Assembly: GCA_965231765.1 (NCBI GenBank)
Contig: OZ246887.1
Span: 992,001-1,056,000, forward strand
DNA length: 64,000 nt
Origin: JAAXHF01 sp963665955
GTDB lineage: Bacteria; Desulfobacterota; Binatia; Bin18
Reading direction: 5' to 3'
The notes below the pieces were generated by a model. The model searched no databases. It had not been told where the DNA came from and was given only the letters and a program-made list of their open reading frames with translations. The position numbers and the translations under genes were made by a program. Positions 1 through 8,152 of this stretch are shown piece by piece; the stretch's first letter is position 1; each line of letters begins with the position of its first letter.

Positions 1-320
1 TCATGTTGTTTCGGCCCATGACGATGCGGGACTTCGGCGTGCAGGCGGTACTCGACGGGGCCGGGTTCAGCTATTCGATGTGGAAAGGCTACTTGAAAGA
101 GAATGGCGCGCAGAGGGTCATCACATGGCTCAAAGACAACGGCATCCCCTGGCAGGTCATCCACACATCCGGGCATGCCTCGGTGGCTGACCTGAAGCGT
201 TTTGCTGACGCGCTCAAGCCGCGCCGGCTCGTGCCTATCCATTCGTTCGAGACGGACCGATTCGCGGAGTTTTTCAATAACGTCGTCCAGCAAGAGGACG
301 GCGTGTGGTGGGAGGTCTGA
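1..320 (+). CDS. MBL-fold metallo-hydrolase, C-terminal part (5' end outside window)
   Basis: Only about the last 105 residues are present; the frame runs off the left edge. The segment HTSGHA, followed by a helical stretch with ADALKPRRLVPIHSFE, is the C-terminal signature of RNase-J-like metallo-beta-lactamase-fold hydrolases: a late metal-binding His and the PIH motif. The metal-binding HxHxDH motif would lie upstream and cannot be checked. The substrate is unknown; nucleic acid is possible by family resemblance only. The stop is 17 bp before the next gene on the same strand, so the two are probably co-transcribed. Confidence 0.7.
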   Translation, partial: MLFRPMTMRDFGVQAVLDGAGFSYSMWKGYLKENGAQRVITWLKDNGIPWQVIHTSGHASVADLKRFADALKPRRLVPIHSFETDRFAEFFNNVVQQEDGVWWEV

Positions 321-337
321 AACGGAAAGGAATCGTA

Positions 338-1225
338 ATGAATGCATCCAAATCATTCAATCGTGGTCTCAAAGACGAGTTTGTTGAGGCTCTGAACCGC
401 GAGTATGAAAAAGATGGTGGCTGGTGGGAAAAAATCGTTAATGATCGTGAACTTTTCATCGGCATTCGGGAGGATTATCTGAATATTTATTTCCATGGGT
501 CAAGCCTCCTAAAGTTGGAACACACCTGTGGTCATCTGGTCGGCAGGACGCATTTTAAGTACCTTCTTAAAGATCTACGCCGCGATGGACCAAACAATTA
601 CATTAAATCCGAGAATGGTCGCTTCGAACATTTCAACAGCACGGGATTTTATAGTGATATTGGGAAAGACCTCAAGAAAATCAAGAAAACGTCCGAGCTG
701 TTTCAAGGCGACGAAAAGAAAGGCGTTCATCAGATCACGATTGACAACGCAAATGTAATCGACACGGAGATCGCTTTTCCAGGGTCAAGAAGACGAGTTG
801 ACTTCGCCGCCTTGCGAGAAGAGAAGAACAAGCTGAAACTCGTCTTTTATGAAGCAAAGGTCTTTTCGAGTTCCGAGATTAGAGCGGGAGTTGGCAAACC
901 ACAAGTCATTGATCAGCTTGAAAAGTACGAGAAGATATTGTCCGAGCGCGCAGAGGGCATACGGAAGTCGTACAGTCGCGTGGCAACCACTTTTCTTGAC
1001 TTAGCAGGATGCGGCCGGCGGAGCGCTCTCTTTCAACAGGCCAAAGAAGGCAGCTTCGAGGTTTGTCCGGAAGTTCGTCTCGTTATTTTCAACTTCAACG
1101 GCGCGCAAAGGGAAGCAGCAAATGCCTCCGGTGGTCTATTTGCACGTTTGAAGGATATACTCGGCAAAAATCGTGTGCTGACAAAGGGTGATCCGAGGAA
1201 ATTTGTAGTAGGCATCAGCAAGTAA
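338..1225 (+). CDS. PD-(D/E)XK-like hypothetical protein
   Basis: A 295-residue protein that I do not recognise as a named family. Its centre carries a plausible PD-(D/E)XK nuclease core: RRVDFAAL (acidic residue), then LVFYEAKV (E-x-K), then a helix with DQLEKYEKIL, the usual Q-x-x-x-Y helix after the core. The ATG at 338 follows AAAGGAA at a good distance. An upstream GTG at 305 is in frame but lies inside the preceding gene and has no ribosome site. Base composition is more AT-rich than the argC region beside it, which hints at acquisition. It could be a DNA-processing or defence nuclease; the fold assignment is inference. Confidence 0.6.
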   Translation: MNASKSFNRGLKDEFVEALNREYEKDGGWWEKIVNDRELFIGIREDYLNIYFHGSSLLKLEHTCGHLVGRTHFKYLLKDLRRDGPNNYIKSENGRFEHFNSTGFYSDIGKDLKKIKKTSELFQGDEKKGVHQITIDNANVIDTEIAFPGSRRRVDFAALREEKNKLKLVFYEAKVFSSSEIRAGVGKPQVIDQLEKYEKILSERAEGIRKSYSRVATTFLDLAGCGRRSALFQQAKEGSFEVCPEVRLVIFNFNGAQREAANASGGLFARLKDILGKNRVLTKGDPRKFVVGISK

Positions 1226-1314
1226 TGACCAATTGGATGACTGGATATCTCAACGACAGAAGCAAAGATGTGCAGGCTTCCACAGGAAACGCCGGACAAG
1301 CCCTATGGCCTGGG

Positions 1315-2265
1315 CTACACCGGCAGCCCGGTTGTCTCAGGCAAACCCAACATGAGGTTCAAACTCTGAATGGCCACACCACAGGCACCTTTGCCCAGAT
1401 TATCAAGCGTTGCCACCAGCAGGATATGCCCAGACGGATGGGGCAATACGTAAATTTCAAGCCGATTGGTGCCATTACACGCCTGAGGGTTCAGGCTGCG
1501 CTCTTCGACTTTGGACAGCCGAGGCATGACGGTGACAAACGGCTCGTGCTGGTAGCGTTTGTGAAACACGTCCCAGATCGCCTCTCCAGTCATTCCTGGC
1601 GGGAGCAGCGACACATGCAGTGGCACCTCGACCCGCATCCCACACCGGAAGGGACCTACAGCGGGGATAAACTGGGGCTCGTACTGCAGCTGGCTGTAAC
1701 ACACCATCTCCGGAATATGCTTGTGCCTGGCATCTAAAGCATATGGTGCCTCATACGGCAGTTCTCCCAGCCCGCGCTCAGAATCTTCCCATTTTTCGAT
1801 CAAAGACCGCCCGCCACCTGAATAACCAGACAATGCATGGATAGAGAGCCCGACCTCTGAGGTGAGAATATGAGTATCAATCAATGGCCGAGTCAGCAAA
1901 ATAAAAGCTGAGGCATAACAGCCCGGGTTGGCCACCCGTTTAGCGTGGTGGATAGCCTCGCGCTGGCCAGGCTGTAGCTCGGGGAGACCGTACACCCAGC
2001 CGTCTGCCACGCGATGTGCCGTGCTTGCATCAATCAGGCGCGTAGCGCTGCTCGCCACCCAGCTGACAGCTTCTTGCGACGCTTCGTTTGGCAAACACAG
2101 GACGGCAATGTCAGCGGCAAGCAACTGCTCGCGGCGGGCGGCATCGCTTTTACGCAGATCTTCAGACAAGGTCAAGAGTTCAATGTCTTGTCTGTCCGCC
2201 ATCCATTCGCGGATGCGCAGGCCGGTCGTGCCAACGTGACCGTCGATATAGACCTTTGGAAGCAT
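1315..2265 (-). CDS. argC: N-acetyl-gamma-glutamyl-phosphate reductase
   Basis: Catalyses the NADPH-dependent reduction of N-acetyl-glutamyl phosphate to the semialdehyde, the third step of arginine synthesis, in the cytoplasm. The 316-residue length fits the shorter type of ArgC. The N-terminus has the dinucleotide-binding glycines (DGHVGTTG, residues 9-16), and the catalytic Cys is in NPGCYAS (Cys116). A downstream HKHIPEM supplies the conserved His region. AAGGGATG lies just before the ATG. No other arg gene is visible nearby, so it appears to be transcribed alone or as the last gene of a minus-strand unit. Confidence 0.93.
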   Translation of the reverse strand: MLPKVYIDGHVGTTGLRIREWMADRQDIELLTLSEDLRKSDAARREQLLAADIAVLCLPNEASQEAVSWVASSATRLIDASTAHRVADGWVYGLPELQPGQREAIHHAKRVANPGCYASAFILLTRPLIDTHILTSEVGLSIHALSGYSGGGRSLIEKWEDSERGLGELPYEAPYALDARHKHIPEMVCYSQLQYEPQFIPAVGPFRCGMRVEVPLHVSLLPPGMTGEAIWDVFHKRYQHEPFVTVMPRLSKVEERSLNPQACNGTNRLEIYVLPHPSGHILLVATLDNLGKGACGVAIQSLNLMLGLPETTGLPV

Positions 2266-2337
2266 CGTCCATCATCCCTTCGCGCCGTGCAGAGTATTCA
2301 CATCGTAACACCGCTGCTTTTACAGTACAGCACTATC

Positions 2338-3462
2338 TTACGCAGCAGGCTTGGCGTCCAAACTCTCGAACCAAGGCAACACCACCGTCTCGTTAATCGA
2401 GTACGGATAGGCATGCCCCCAGTTGGCGACCTCATGAAAGGTTAAGGGATAGCCTAGGCCGTCGAGCAACTGTCGGGTCTGGCGGGCAAAGTCAATAGAA
2501 AAGATGGGGTCCTTTTCGCCATGCACCAACAGGATCGGTAACTCCGTGCCACGGCCACGCCGCAGCATGTTATCGACTGCGGTATGCAGTTGGGAGGCAA
2601 CCGGTGCAATCCCAGTGAACAGGTCTGGGAAACTCAGCCCTAAAATATGGGTGAAAATCCCGCCGTCTGAGAACCCAGTGGCATACACTCTGCTGCGATC
2701 AACGACGTACGTATCCCAGACTTCGTCAAGCATCAGCCGTATGGAGCGCAAGTCAATAACCGGATTCGGTTGCGTCCCAGGCGTGCGGATCGCGGACCAG
2801 GTCTCGCGGGAAGATTTGGGCGAGAGCAACAGATAGCCCTTACTCTTAGCGATACGCAGCCAGGTCAGGATATAGTCGTCGTCGCGACTATACCCGCCAT
2901 GTAGACACACAATCAGCGGCCACGTTTTTTGGGGCGTATAGTTCTCAGGCACATACAGTGAGTAGGCATATCGGGCGTCGGTCGGTTCGTGGCGGATCAG
3001 ACCAACCGGAACATCAAGGTCTGGAGCCCGGGTTTCCAGGGCCCCGAGCGTGGGCAGAGCATCGGGCAGGACCCAGTACTCCTGCAACAGCGCTAACTCA
3101 GCCCGGATTTGGTACAGTAAATGCTTGGCCTGACACAGGATAAAGCGGCCTTTTAAAAACCGGATAGCAAAATCTCGCCCGACCGCACTCGCGAAAGATC
3201 CATACGCTTCGGCGCAGTGCTCAACTGCTTTGGAAAAAGTCGTATGGAAATCCTTCAGGTGATCTGGAGGGGTGAGGGCTGCCAGGTCGATCTTGAGTCC
3301 ATGAAACAGCTCACCAACAGTGTCTCCTAAGTCCTTGCGCTGTTCGGCCAAACGCTCCATATGGAGCTGCTCTTGATAGGTCTCCATCGTCCGCAAAAAG
3401 GGCAGCAGTTTTTCTTCGAGTTTGTGAATGCCTGCGGTGTATTGTTCAGCTGTTGTGTCCAT
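2338..3462 (-). CDS. Alpha/beta hydrolase with helical N-terminal region, esterase/PHB-depolymerase-like
   Basis: A 374-residue protein. Residues from about 160 form an alpha/beta-hydrolase: oxyanion motif LIVCLHGG (183-190), nucleophile elbow GFSDGG (Ser265), a late acidic loop GEKDPIF and a C-terminal His in NWGHAYPY. This arrangement resembles poly(3-hydroxybutyrate) depolymerase/feruloyl esterase-type hydrolases. The first 150 residues are predicted mostly helical and do not belong to the catalytic fold. No signal peptide is visible, so it is probably cytoplasmic. A G-rich ribosome site precedes the ATG. The substrate is unknown; proximity to the lipid/storage genes makes an ester polymer or lipid plausible. 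Confidence 0.75.
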   Translation of the reverse strand: MDTTAEQYTAGIHKLEEKLLPFLRTMETYQEQLHMERLAEQRKDLGDTVGELFHGLKIDLAALTPPDHLKDFHTTFSKAVEHCAEAYGSFASAVGRDFAIRFLKGRFILCQAKHLLYQIRAELALLQEYWVLPDALPTLGALETRAPDLDVPVGLIRHEPTDARYAYSLYVPENYTPQKTWPLIVCLHGGYSRDDDYILTWLRIAKSKGYLLLSPKSSRETWSAIRTPGTQPNPVIDLRSIRLMLDEVWDTYVVDRSRVYATGFSDGGIFTHILGLSFPDLFTGIAPVASQLHTAVDNMLRRGRGTELPILLVHGEKDPIFSIDFARQTRQLLDGLGYPLTFHEVANWGHAYPYSINETVVLPWFESLDAKPAA

Positions 3463-3509
3463 TGTGCCCCCCCTTTTGTGGCATGTCCGTATTCCCGTAG
3501 CGGCTCCCT

Positions 3510-3965
3510 CTAAAGTTTGCCCGGTCCGTCTGAGCTAGCCCAGCCTTCGGTCAACGGCACGAAGTAGAACATCTCAACCCTTCGCGAAGAAAACTTCCAC
3601 TCTTCGTCAACTTTCTCATAGGTGTCATGCAGCCGGCCAGCTCCAATCAGACTTTGGCCTTCTCGGGTCGCCCGATTTTCAAGCGAGCACGTTCCAGTCG
3701 CTGTATTGGCCTGGATCTGAATGACGTGATTGGTAAAAAATGGCTTGACCTGGAGCGGCCAAGTCGAGCGGTAAAACTCCTGGAGGGCGTCCCGGCCTTG
3801 GATGACCCCCCGCCCCAAGGAGCTGAAATCAACGGAACCATCTGCCGTAAACAAATCAGCCATTTGCTCTTCGTCCTGGGCTTCAATAGCCAGCCCGTAG
3901 GCATAGGTCAGCTCTTTTATTTTCTCACGATCCCAGAGTTCCTGGACCATTTCTTCCTGTGTCAT
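3510..3965 (-). CDS. SnoaL-like / NTF2-fold protein
   Basis: A 151-residue protein with the SnoaL-like pattern: an N-terminal helix (VQELWDREKIKELTYAYGLAIEAQDEEQMADLF), then TADGSVDFSS, and a strand-rich C-terminal half. The family includes small cone-shaped isomerases, dehydratases and non-catalytic ligand binders; the activity here cannot be told. GGGGGGAG precedes the ATG. It is divergent from the acyltransferase gene at 4179 and shares a 213-bp intergenic region with it that contains a TGTCA-N6-TGACA palindrome, so the two may be regulated together. Confidence 0.75.
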   Translation of the reverse strand: MTQEEMVQELWDREKIKELTYAYGLAIEAQDEEQMADLFTADGSVDFSSLGRGVIQGRDALQEFYRSTWPLQVKPFFTNHVIQIQANTATGTCSLENRATREGQSLIGAGRLHDTYEKVDEEWKFSSRRVEMFYFVPLTEGWASSDGPGKL

Positions 3966-4053
3966 TGGCTCCCCCCAATCTCCACGTTATTTCAAAGCAG
4001 CGCATGCTCCGCAGTGTACAAACGATGAGCGTTGACAGCAACAGTCACCAAAC

Positions 4054-4069
4054 TGTCATAAGGATGACA
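4054..4069. promoter_or_regulatory. Crp/Fnr-type operator, TGTCA-N6-TGACA
   Basis: TGTCATAAGGATGACA is a 16-bp palindrome (TGTCAT-AAGG-ATGACA). It sits between divergent genes, 110 bp before the WS/DGAT start and about 90 bp before the SnoaL-like start. The same TGTCA-N6-TGACA arrangement occurs before the Crp/Fnr gene (8079-8094) and before the phasin gene (9391-9406). That it is the binding site of the Crp/Fnr protein at 8153 is inference. Confidence 0.6.
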
Positions 4070-4178
4070 AAAAAGGCAACCCTCTCAGTTGCACACCCCG
4101 CCGGCTGTCGCCCAGCCGAGCTTGCCACTTGCTTAGGCGGGCTGTGCATTTTAGTGTATTTTTGTTAAAGGAGCGTGT

Positions 4179-5633
4179 ATGCCTGAACAGCACCGTCGTC
4201 GTCTCACTTCCCTCGAAGCGTCTTTTCTGTACTGCGAGAAATCGCACGAACCGATGCACATCGGTGGTTGCAGCGTGTACGAAGGGCAGATCTCACGCGC
4301 GACTCTGCTACGCCTACTCGAAGAGCGGCTCCATCTGCTGCCACGCTACCGACAGAAAGTTGTCTGTGCGCCGTTCGGGGTTGCCCATCCCAGCTGGGAG
4401 GACGACCCTCAGTTTGATCTGTCTCGGCACGTTGAGGAAGTGACGCTGCCTCCGCCTGGCGATGAGCAGACCTTATCCACCTTTGGCGGGCAGCTTTTCG
4501 CGCGGCCGCTCGACCGCGCCCAGCCCTTATGGAAACTGATTCTGGTCCATGGCCGACAAGACGCCAATACCGCAATTATTGCCAAAGTCCATTACGCCAT
4601 GGTTGAGGGAATATCAGGGACTGGCCTGTCCACTGTTCTGCATGATCTCAAGCCCAGAACAGATCCCCCTCCCCCGCCGTCTGAAGACTGGAAACCGACC
4701 CCTATGCCAGATTTTCTGGCCCTGTTTCAAGACGCACTACGCGATACGGTTACCAGGACGGTGAGCGTCTGGACTGACGAGAGTTTTCGGCTGGTGCGTT
4801 CTTTGCGCGATGGCCGCTCGCCTCAGCAGCAGTTCGGCACCGCCATGCTGTCCAGCCTCCTGCGGCCGGTCCCGTGTGTATCGTTCAATGGCCCGCTCTC
4901 AGCTGAGCGACAATTTGCCTGGGCGGAATTTTCGTATCCGGAAATTCGCACGATTCGGTCCATTCTGGGCGGCACGGTGAACGACGTAGTGCTGACGATT
5001 ATCGCCGGAGGTCTGGGACGTTATCTACACGAGCACGGCAAAAACACCGACAATCTCGAACTCCGGGTTGCCTGTCCGGTTATGTTATGGCGGCATGGCC
5101 CGTCTGGCCATGCGACTTCCGAGAGCAGCGAGGCAGCTCTTCCACTCTCGGCCATGTTCCTCCCTTTATACCCTGGAATCGCCGACCCCGTCCTCCGCTT
5201 TTCAGCTGAACGCGAGGCCATGGAAGAGATCAGAGCCCATAACCAAGCGCAAACGTTTGCTGGGCTGCAAACCGTCTCACGTCTCTTTCCGCCAGCCCTG
5301 CAGGCACTCAGCACTCTGCTCGTTTTTCCGCACCCAGTGACCAATACCGTCTCACTGAATATTCCAGGTCCGCAGATTCCGCTGTATCTGGCCGGGCACA
5401 AACGGCTGGCCCTGTACCCGATTGGTCCCCTGACGACCAATATCGGTCTGTTTCATGCGACGGCGAGTTATAATCAGAAGCTGACGATTGGGGTAACGGT
5501 TGATCCCCATTTGGTACCCGATGTCTGGCACTACACAGAGTGTCTCCAGACTTCTTTTCATGATCTATACGCTGCCGCCCAACGGGTTAGACAGCAGCCA
5601 GCTTCACAACAGACGACGCAGCAGGTGGCATAG
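4179..5633 (+). CDS. WS/DGAT-family acyltransferase with altered catalytic motif
   Basis: A 484-residue member of the wax ester synthase/diacylglycerol acyltransferase family, which makes wax esters or triacylglycerol from acyl-CoA. The order of landmarks fits: SLEASFLYCE near the start, MHIGG, PLW (residues 116-118), the acyl-transfer motif at 138-144, and the ND motif in GTVNDVVLTIIAGGL. The normal HHxxxDG motif reads HYAMVEG, so the second His, taken as the catalytic base, is Tyr and the Asp is Glu. Either it is an inactive or altered-function paralogue, or another residue takes over. AAAGGAG precedes the ATG. It is likely part of a storage-lipid module with the lipase and phasin downstream. 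Confidence 0.85.
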   Translation: MPEQHRRRLTSLEASFLYCEKSHEPMHIGGCSVYEGQISRATLLRLLEERLHLLPRYRQKVVCAPFGVAHPSWEDDPQFDLSRHVEEVTLPPPGDEQTLSTFGGQLFARPLDRAQPLWKLILVHGRQDANTAIIAKVHYAMVEGISGTGLSTVLHDLKPRTDPPPPPSEDWKPTPMPDFLALFQDALRDTVTRTVSVWTDESFRLVRSLRDGRSPQQQFGTAMLSSLLRPVPCVSFNGPLSAERQFAWAEFSYPEIRTIRSILGGTVNDVVLTIIAGGLGRYLHEHGKNTDNLELRVACPVMLWRHGPSGHATSESSEAALPLSAMFLPLYPGIADPVLRFSAEREAMEEIRAHNQAQTFAGLQTVSRLFPPALQALSTLLVFPHPVTNTVSLNIPGPQIPLYLAGHKRLALYPIGPLTTNIGLFHATASYNQKLTIGVTVDPHLVPDVWHYTECLQTSFHDLYAAAQRVRQQPASQQTTQQVA

Positions 5634-5653
5634 CGCGTGTCGAGGCGCTACTT

Positions 5654-6235
5654 TCAAACAGTATGTTCGCCAAACCCCGCCACATCATACGCCATCACCA
5701 TCAGGTCGCTGGTGCGGCCGTCTCGATCAATCACAAAATCTGAGAGCAGAGCTTCAGGCTGAAAGCCTAAATGCTCAAAGGTGGCCACAGCAGCTTTTTG
5801 ATCAGGGGTCATCTGGGCCACGATTCTGCGGAGTCCCATATCATGGGCGATGGCAAAGATCTCCTGGGCGAGTTTGCGGCCAAGTCCATGCGAGCGATAT
5901 GCAGGCCCAACCAGGATACGGATCTCTCCCAAGTGGCGCTGCCACGTGACTTGGTTGTGGTGCAAAATCGCGTAACCGGCAATCTGCCCACTGACCTCAG
6001 CAATCACTGTCAGCGTCGTCTTCTCCTCCAGGTTGCGGACCCATTGCTTGACCACCTCAGGTTTGGTGATATCCATCCGCAAGTGCAACAGATCATTGGC
6101 CGGCAAGCTTTGAGCGAAGCTCACAATCCGGCTCGCATCAAAGGCAGTCATGGGTCGGAGTGTCACAACCGAGCCATCCTTGAGCGTGATGAGAGAAGGT
6201 GTCTCGCGCGGTATCTTTACCTGTGTTTCTTGCAT
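5654..6235 (-). CDS. GNAT-family N-acetyltransferase
   Basis: A 193-residue protein. The acetyl-CoA pyrophosphate-binding segment of GNAT enzymes is seen in ILVGPAYRSHGLGRKLAQEIF, followed by LRRIVAQMTPDQKAAVATFEHLGFQPEALL, the typical second half (motif B). The substrate is unknown; this size and layout is shared by amine, amino-acid and protein acetyltransferases. GGGAGGG precedes the ATG. It converges on the WS/DGAT gene with only 20 bp between stops. A near-consensus promoter on its strand (TTGCTA, 16 bp, TATAAG) overlaps the inverted repeat at 6292-6309. Confidence 0.85.
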   Translation of the reverse strand: MQETQVKIPRETPSLITLKDGSVVTLRPMTAFDASRIVSFAQSLPANDLLHLRMDITKPEVVKQWVRNLEEKTTLTVIAEVSGQIAGYAILHHNQVTWQRHLGEIRILVGPAYRSHGLGRKLAQEIFAIAHDMGLRRIVAQMTPDQKAAVATFEHLGFQPEALLSDFVIDRDGRTSDLMVMAYDVAGFGEHTV

Positions 6236-6291
6236 ATCCGACCCTCCCGTCTGTGGTCTGTTTCCGTCCGCTCAGGCAGACTCTTATATCA

Positions 6292-6309
6292 TGCTAACAG
6301 CAGTTAGCA
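6292..6309. promoter_or_regulatory. Inverted repeat TGCTAAC-N4-GTTAGCA
   Basis: A perfect 7-4-7 inverted repeat (TGCTAAC-AGCA-GTTAGCA) about 57 bp before the GNAT start, overlapping its likely promoter (TTGCTA/TATAAG on the minus strand). The same 7-4-7 form, TGCTTGC-GCGT-GCAAGCA, occurs at 9808-9825 before the XRE gene. It is probably an operator; the binding protein is not known. Confidence 0.45.
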
Positions 6310-6454
6310 AGACAAGCAGGCAGACTGAATATGTCTCCCCCTTCCTCTTCACGCGTTGACCTGTATGAACTATTCACCCCGATCCCGAGCAGACACAAAA
6401 AATCGGACTGGATCAGGCAGGACCAAATCACTGGCCATAGAGAGAGACACACAG

Positions 6455-6485
6455 TGCTTGCAAAATTTCCCACTATTTGCTAGCA
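6455..6485 (+). promoter_or_regulatory. Bipartite promoter/operator TGCTTGCA-N16-GCTAGCA before the lipase
   Basis: TGCTTGCA at 6455-6462 and GCTAGCA at 6479-6485 are separated by exactly 16 bp, the same as in the phasin and XRE promoters. Read as a promoter, TTGCAA and TAGCAA are -35 and -10 boxes with a 17-bp spacer. The start would then fall at about the A of the lipase ATG, which has no ribosome site, so the mRNA may be leaderless. It may be an operator overlapping the promoter. Confidence 0.6.
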
Positions 6486-6492
6486 ATGAAAC

Positions 6493-7362
6493 ATGCCTAC
6501 GAGATGGCAACTGGGCCCTTCTTACTCCGATTATTTTGTGCAACTAAGCAGTTTGCTGCGCGCGCCCGTATACCGAAATCCGCCCAACCAGCTTGGCAAC
6601 GGTGAACCAATCCTTCTCATTCCAGGCTTTTTGGCCGGTGATTGGACACTCCGGGTCATGGCTGGCTGGCTGGGCCGCTTGGGCTATCGTGCCTACCTGT
6701 CCGGTATTGACTGGAATATCGACTGTCCCAACCGGACTGGCGAATTACTGCGCTGGCGGCTGGATCACATTATCAAAGAAACCGGCCAGCCCATCACTGT
6801 TATCGGTCACAGCCTGGGCGGAATGCTGGCTCGTTTCCTGGGTGCCCGCTACTCCGGAAAGGTCAACAGTGTTATTTCGGTCGGCTCGCCGATTCACCTG
6901 CCAGTCGAAGTCAATCCACTCGTCTTGTTTACCTCGCACGCCTTATATCCATTCAGACGCCTGCGCGGAAACGTTCCACCCGAATGTGGCAGCCTCGAAT
7001 GCCAATGCCAATTTCAACAGAGCGTCTTTTCTCCGCTTCCCTCACATATTGCGTGTACATCCATCTTTTCCAAGAAAGATGAGGTTGTTGCCTGGCACTC
7101 CAGTATTGACCCTGCAAGCCAAAACCTCGAAGTTTCAGGCAAGCATTTAGGCCTGATTGTGAATCGGCAGGTCTACCAGGCCCTGTTAGAGGTCCTGTCA
7201 GAGGGCATGAACCAGTCTCAGTCCGCCCCTGCTGAAGTGCATCTCAACGAGAACGGACAGCCCATCCACAAGAAAGAAACGGAAGAGGACACAGAAATCA
7301 GCCAAACGGCACCGCCAGCACTCTCAACCCAGAACCCTCAGCATAGCCCGCCCAGCCAGTGA
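6493..7362 (+). CDS. Alpha/beta hydrolase, lipase-like
   Basis: A 289-residue protein with a triacylglycerol-lipase/PGAP1-like layout: PILLIPGFLAGDW (oxyanion region, about 39-51), nucleophile elbow GHSLGG (Ser107), then VNSVISVGSPIH. Likely acid and base residues are in SKKDEVV (about 195) and SGKHLGL (about 218). The last 50 residues are polar and probably disordered. There is no clear signal peptide or ribosome site; the ATG lies 7 bp after a candidate -10 box, consistent with leaderless translation. It shares its promoter element with the phasin and XRE genes, so an intracellular lipid-body lipase is a reasonable inference. Confidence 0.8.
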   Translation: MPTRWQLGPSYSDYFVQLSSLLRAPVYRNPPNQLGNGEPILLIPGFLAGDWTLRVMAGWLGRLGYRAYLSGIDWNIDCPNRTGELLRWRLDHIIKETGQPITVIGHSLGGMLARFLGARYSGKVNSVISVGSPIHLPVEVNPLVLFTSHALYPFRRLRGNVPPECGSLECQCQFQQSVFSPLPSHIACTSIFSKKDEVVAWHSSIDPASQNLEVSGKHLGLIVNRQVYQALLEVLSEGMNQSQSAPAEVHLNENGQPIHKKETEEDTEISQTAPPALSTQNPQHSPPSQ

Positions 7363-7812
7363 TTATTGCCCAGGCGTTTCAAACGTTTTGGCGTCATCGT
7401 TTGTGGCAGTCACCTTCTTAGTATAGACATTCACATCCCACGCGCCTTCGTGGCTCCCACTCTCATTCTTATACGTGAACCGCACCCAATAATCGCCATC
7501 TGGCCGAAAGACATTAAAATATTGACTCAAGGTTTCGATAATCCGGGCCTTCTGATCAGGCAGACCGGCTTTCCATGGTCCGAGTTCCCAATCCTTTCCC
7601 TCCCGGGCATCGTCTTGCGAGCGTTTTTCAATATTCGAAATGACACTAAAAACTCCCCCCTCGGGGATAAATGCCTTGACCATCTGGATCGCCTGCTTTT
7701 CCTTAGGCCCCATCTCAGTCGGCTCTCCACACGCAGACAGCAAGCTCAGCCCAAACAGACACAGCCCAAACATCGCAGTCGAGCTCACATTATTTGGAAA
7801 TTTGGATCGCAT
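7363..7812 (-). CDS. Small lipoprotein of unknown function
   Basis: A 149-residue protein with a lipoprotein signal: basic start, hydrophobic stretch, then LSAC with the acylated Cys at residue 28. The mature part (FIPEGGVFSVISNIEKRSQ, then a strand-rich C-terminal half with YWVRFTYKN and WDVNVYTKKVTA) matches no family that I can name. The ATG at 7812 follows GGAGGGAG; a TTG 15 bp upstream is also in frame. Its stop directly abuts the stop of the convergent lipase. Probably anchored to a membrane facing the periplasm. Confidence 0.7.
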   Translation of the reverse strand: MRSKFPNNVSSTAMFGLCLFGLSLLSACGEPTEMGPKEKQAIQMVKAFIPEGGVFSVISNIEKRSQDDAREGKDWELGPWKAGLPDQKARIIETLSQYFNVFRPDGDYWVRFTYKNESGSHEGAWDVNVYTKKVTATNDDAKTFETPGQ

Positions 7813-8031
7813 CCCCTCTCCCTCCAATACAAAAAGATTCAGCCAGTGTGGTTCGGAAGCCTGAACTTCTCAGACTGCATGCCTGACCTAGTCAAGCGTG
7901 CAGTCCATCCGTCTATCTATCCTATCTATCTTGCCATCCTGATCCATCCTGGGCTGTTGGCGAGCGATTGTACAACGAAAGACGCGTCCGGTCCATCAGG
8001 ACGGACTACCTCTTCGCCTGCTTCTCAGGCT

Positions 8032-8052
8032 ATACTGCTAATATACTGCTAA
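8032..8052. repeat. Direct repeat of ATACTGCTAA, 11-bp period
   Basis: ATACTGCTAA occurs at 8032-8041 and again at 8043-8052, one helical turn apart, about 100 bp before the Crp/Fnr gene. The TGCTAA core resembles the half-sites at 6292-6309. It is possibly a regulator site. The rest of the 340-bp gap 7813-8152 holds the 8078 palindrome and otherwise nothing that I recognise. Confidence 0.35.
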
Positions 8053-8077
8053 GAGACTCCCGGAGACTCTTGCTTTT

Positions 8078-8095
8078 TTGTCACCGAGGTGACAA
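8078..8095. promoter_or_regulatory. Crp/Fnr-type operator before its probable regulator gene
   Basis: TTGTCACCGAGGTGACAA is an 18-bp palindrome with TGTCA-N6-TGACA at its core, 58 bp before the ATG of the Crp/Fnr gene. The position suits autoregulation. Matching sites are at 4054-4069 and 9391-9406. Confidence 0.65.
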
Positions 8096-8152
8096 GAACA
8101 GATTCTTCCAGCTGTTTGAGACGAGGATTTCAGTGAATAGTACTGAGGCACT

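Noticed and set aside
1225..1737. 170-residue plus-strand frame opposite argC
   Set aside because: Antisense to the clear ArgC protein and without any recognisable motif.
5021..5440. 139-residue minus-strand frame inside the WS/DGAT gene
   Set aside because: Fully contained in the real gene, no motif, and Ser/Arg-rich as expected of a shadow frame.
7911..7945. CTATCTATC-type short repeat before the Crp/Fnr gene
   Set aside because: Too short and imperfect to call a repeat array or a slippage site.
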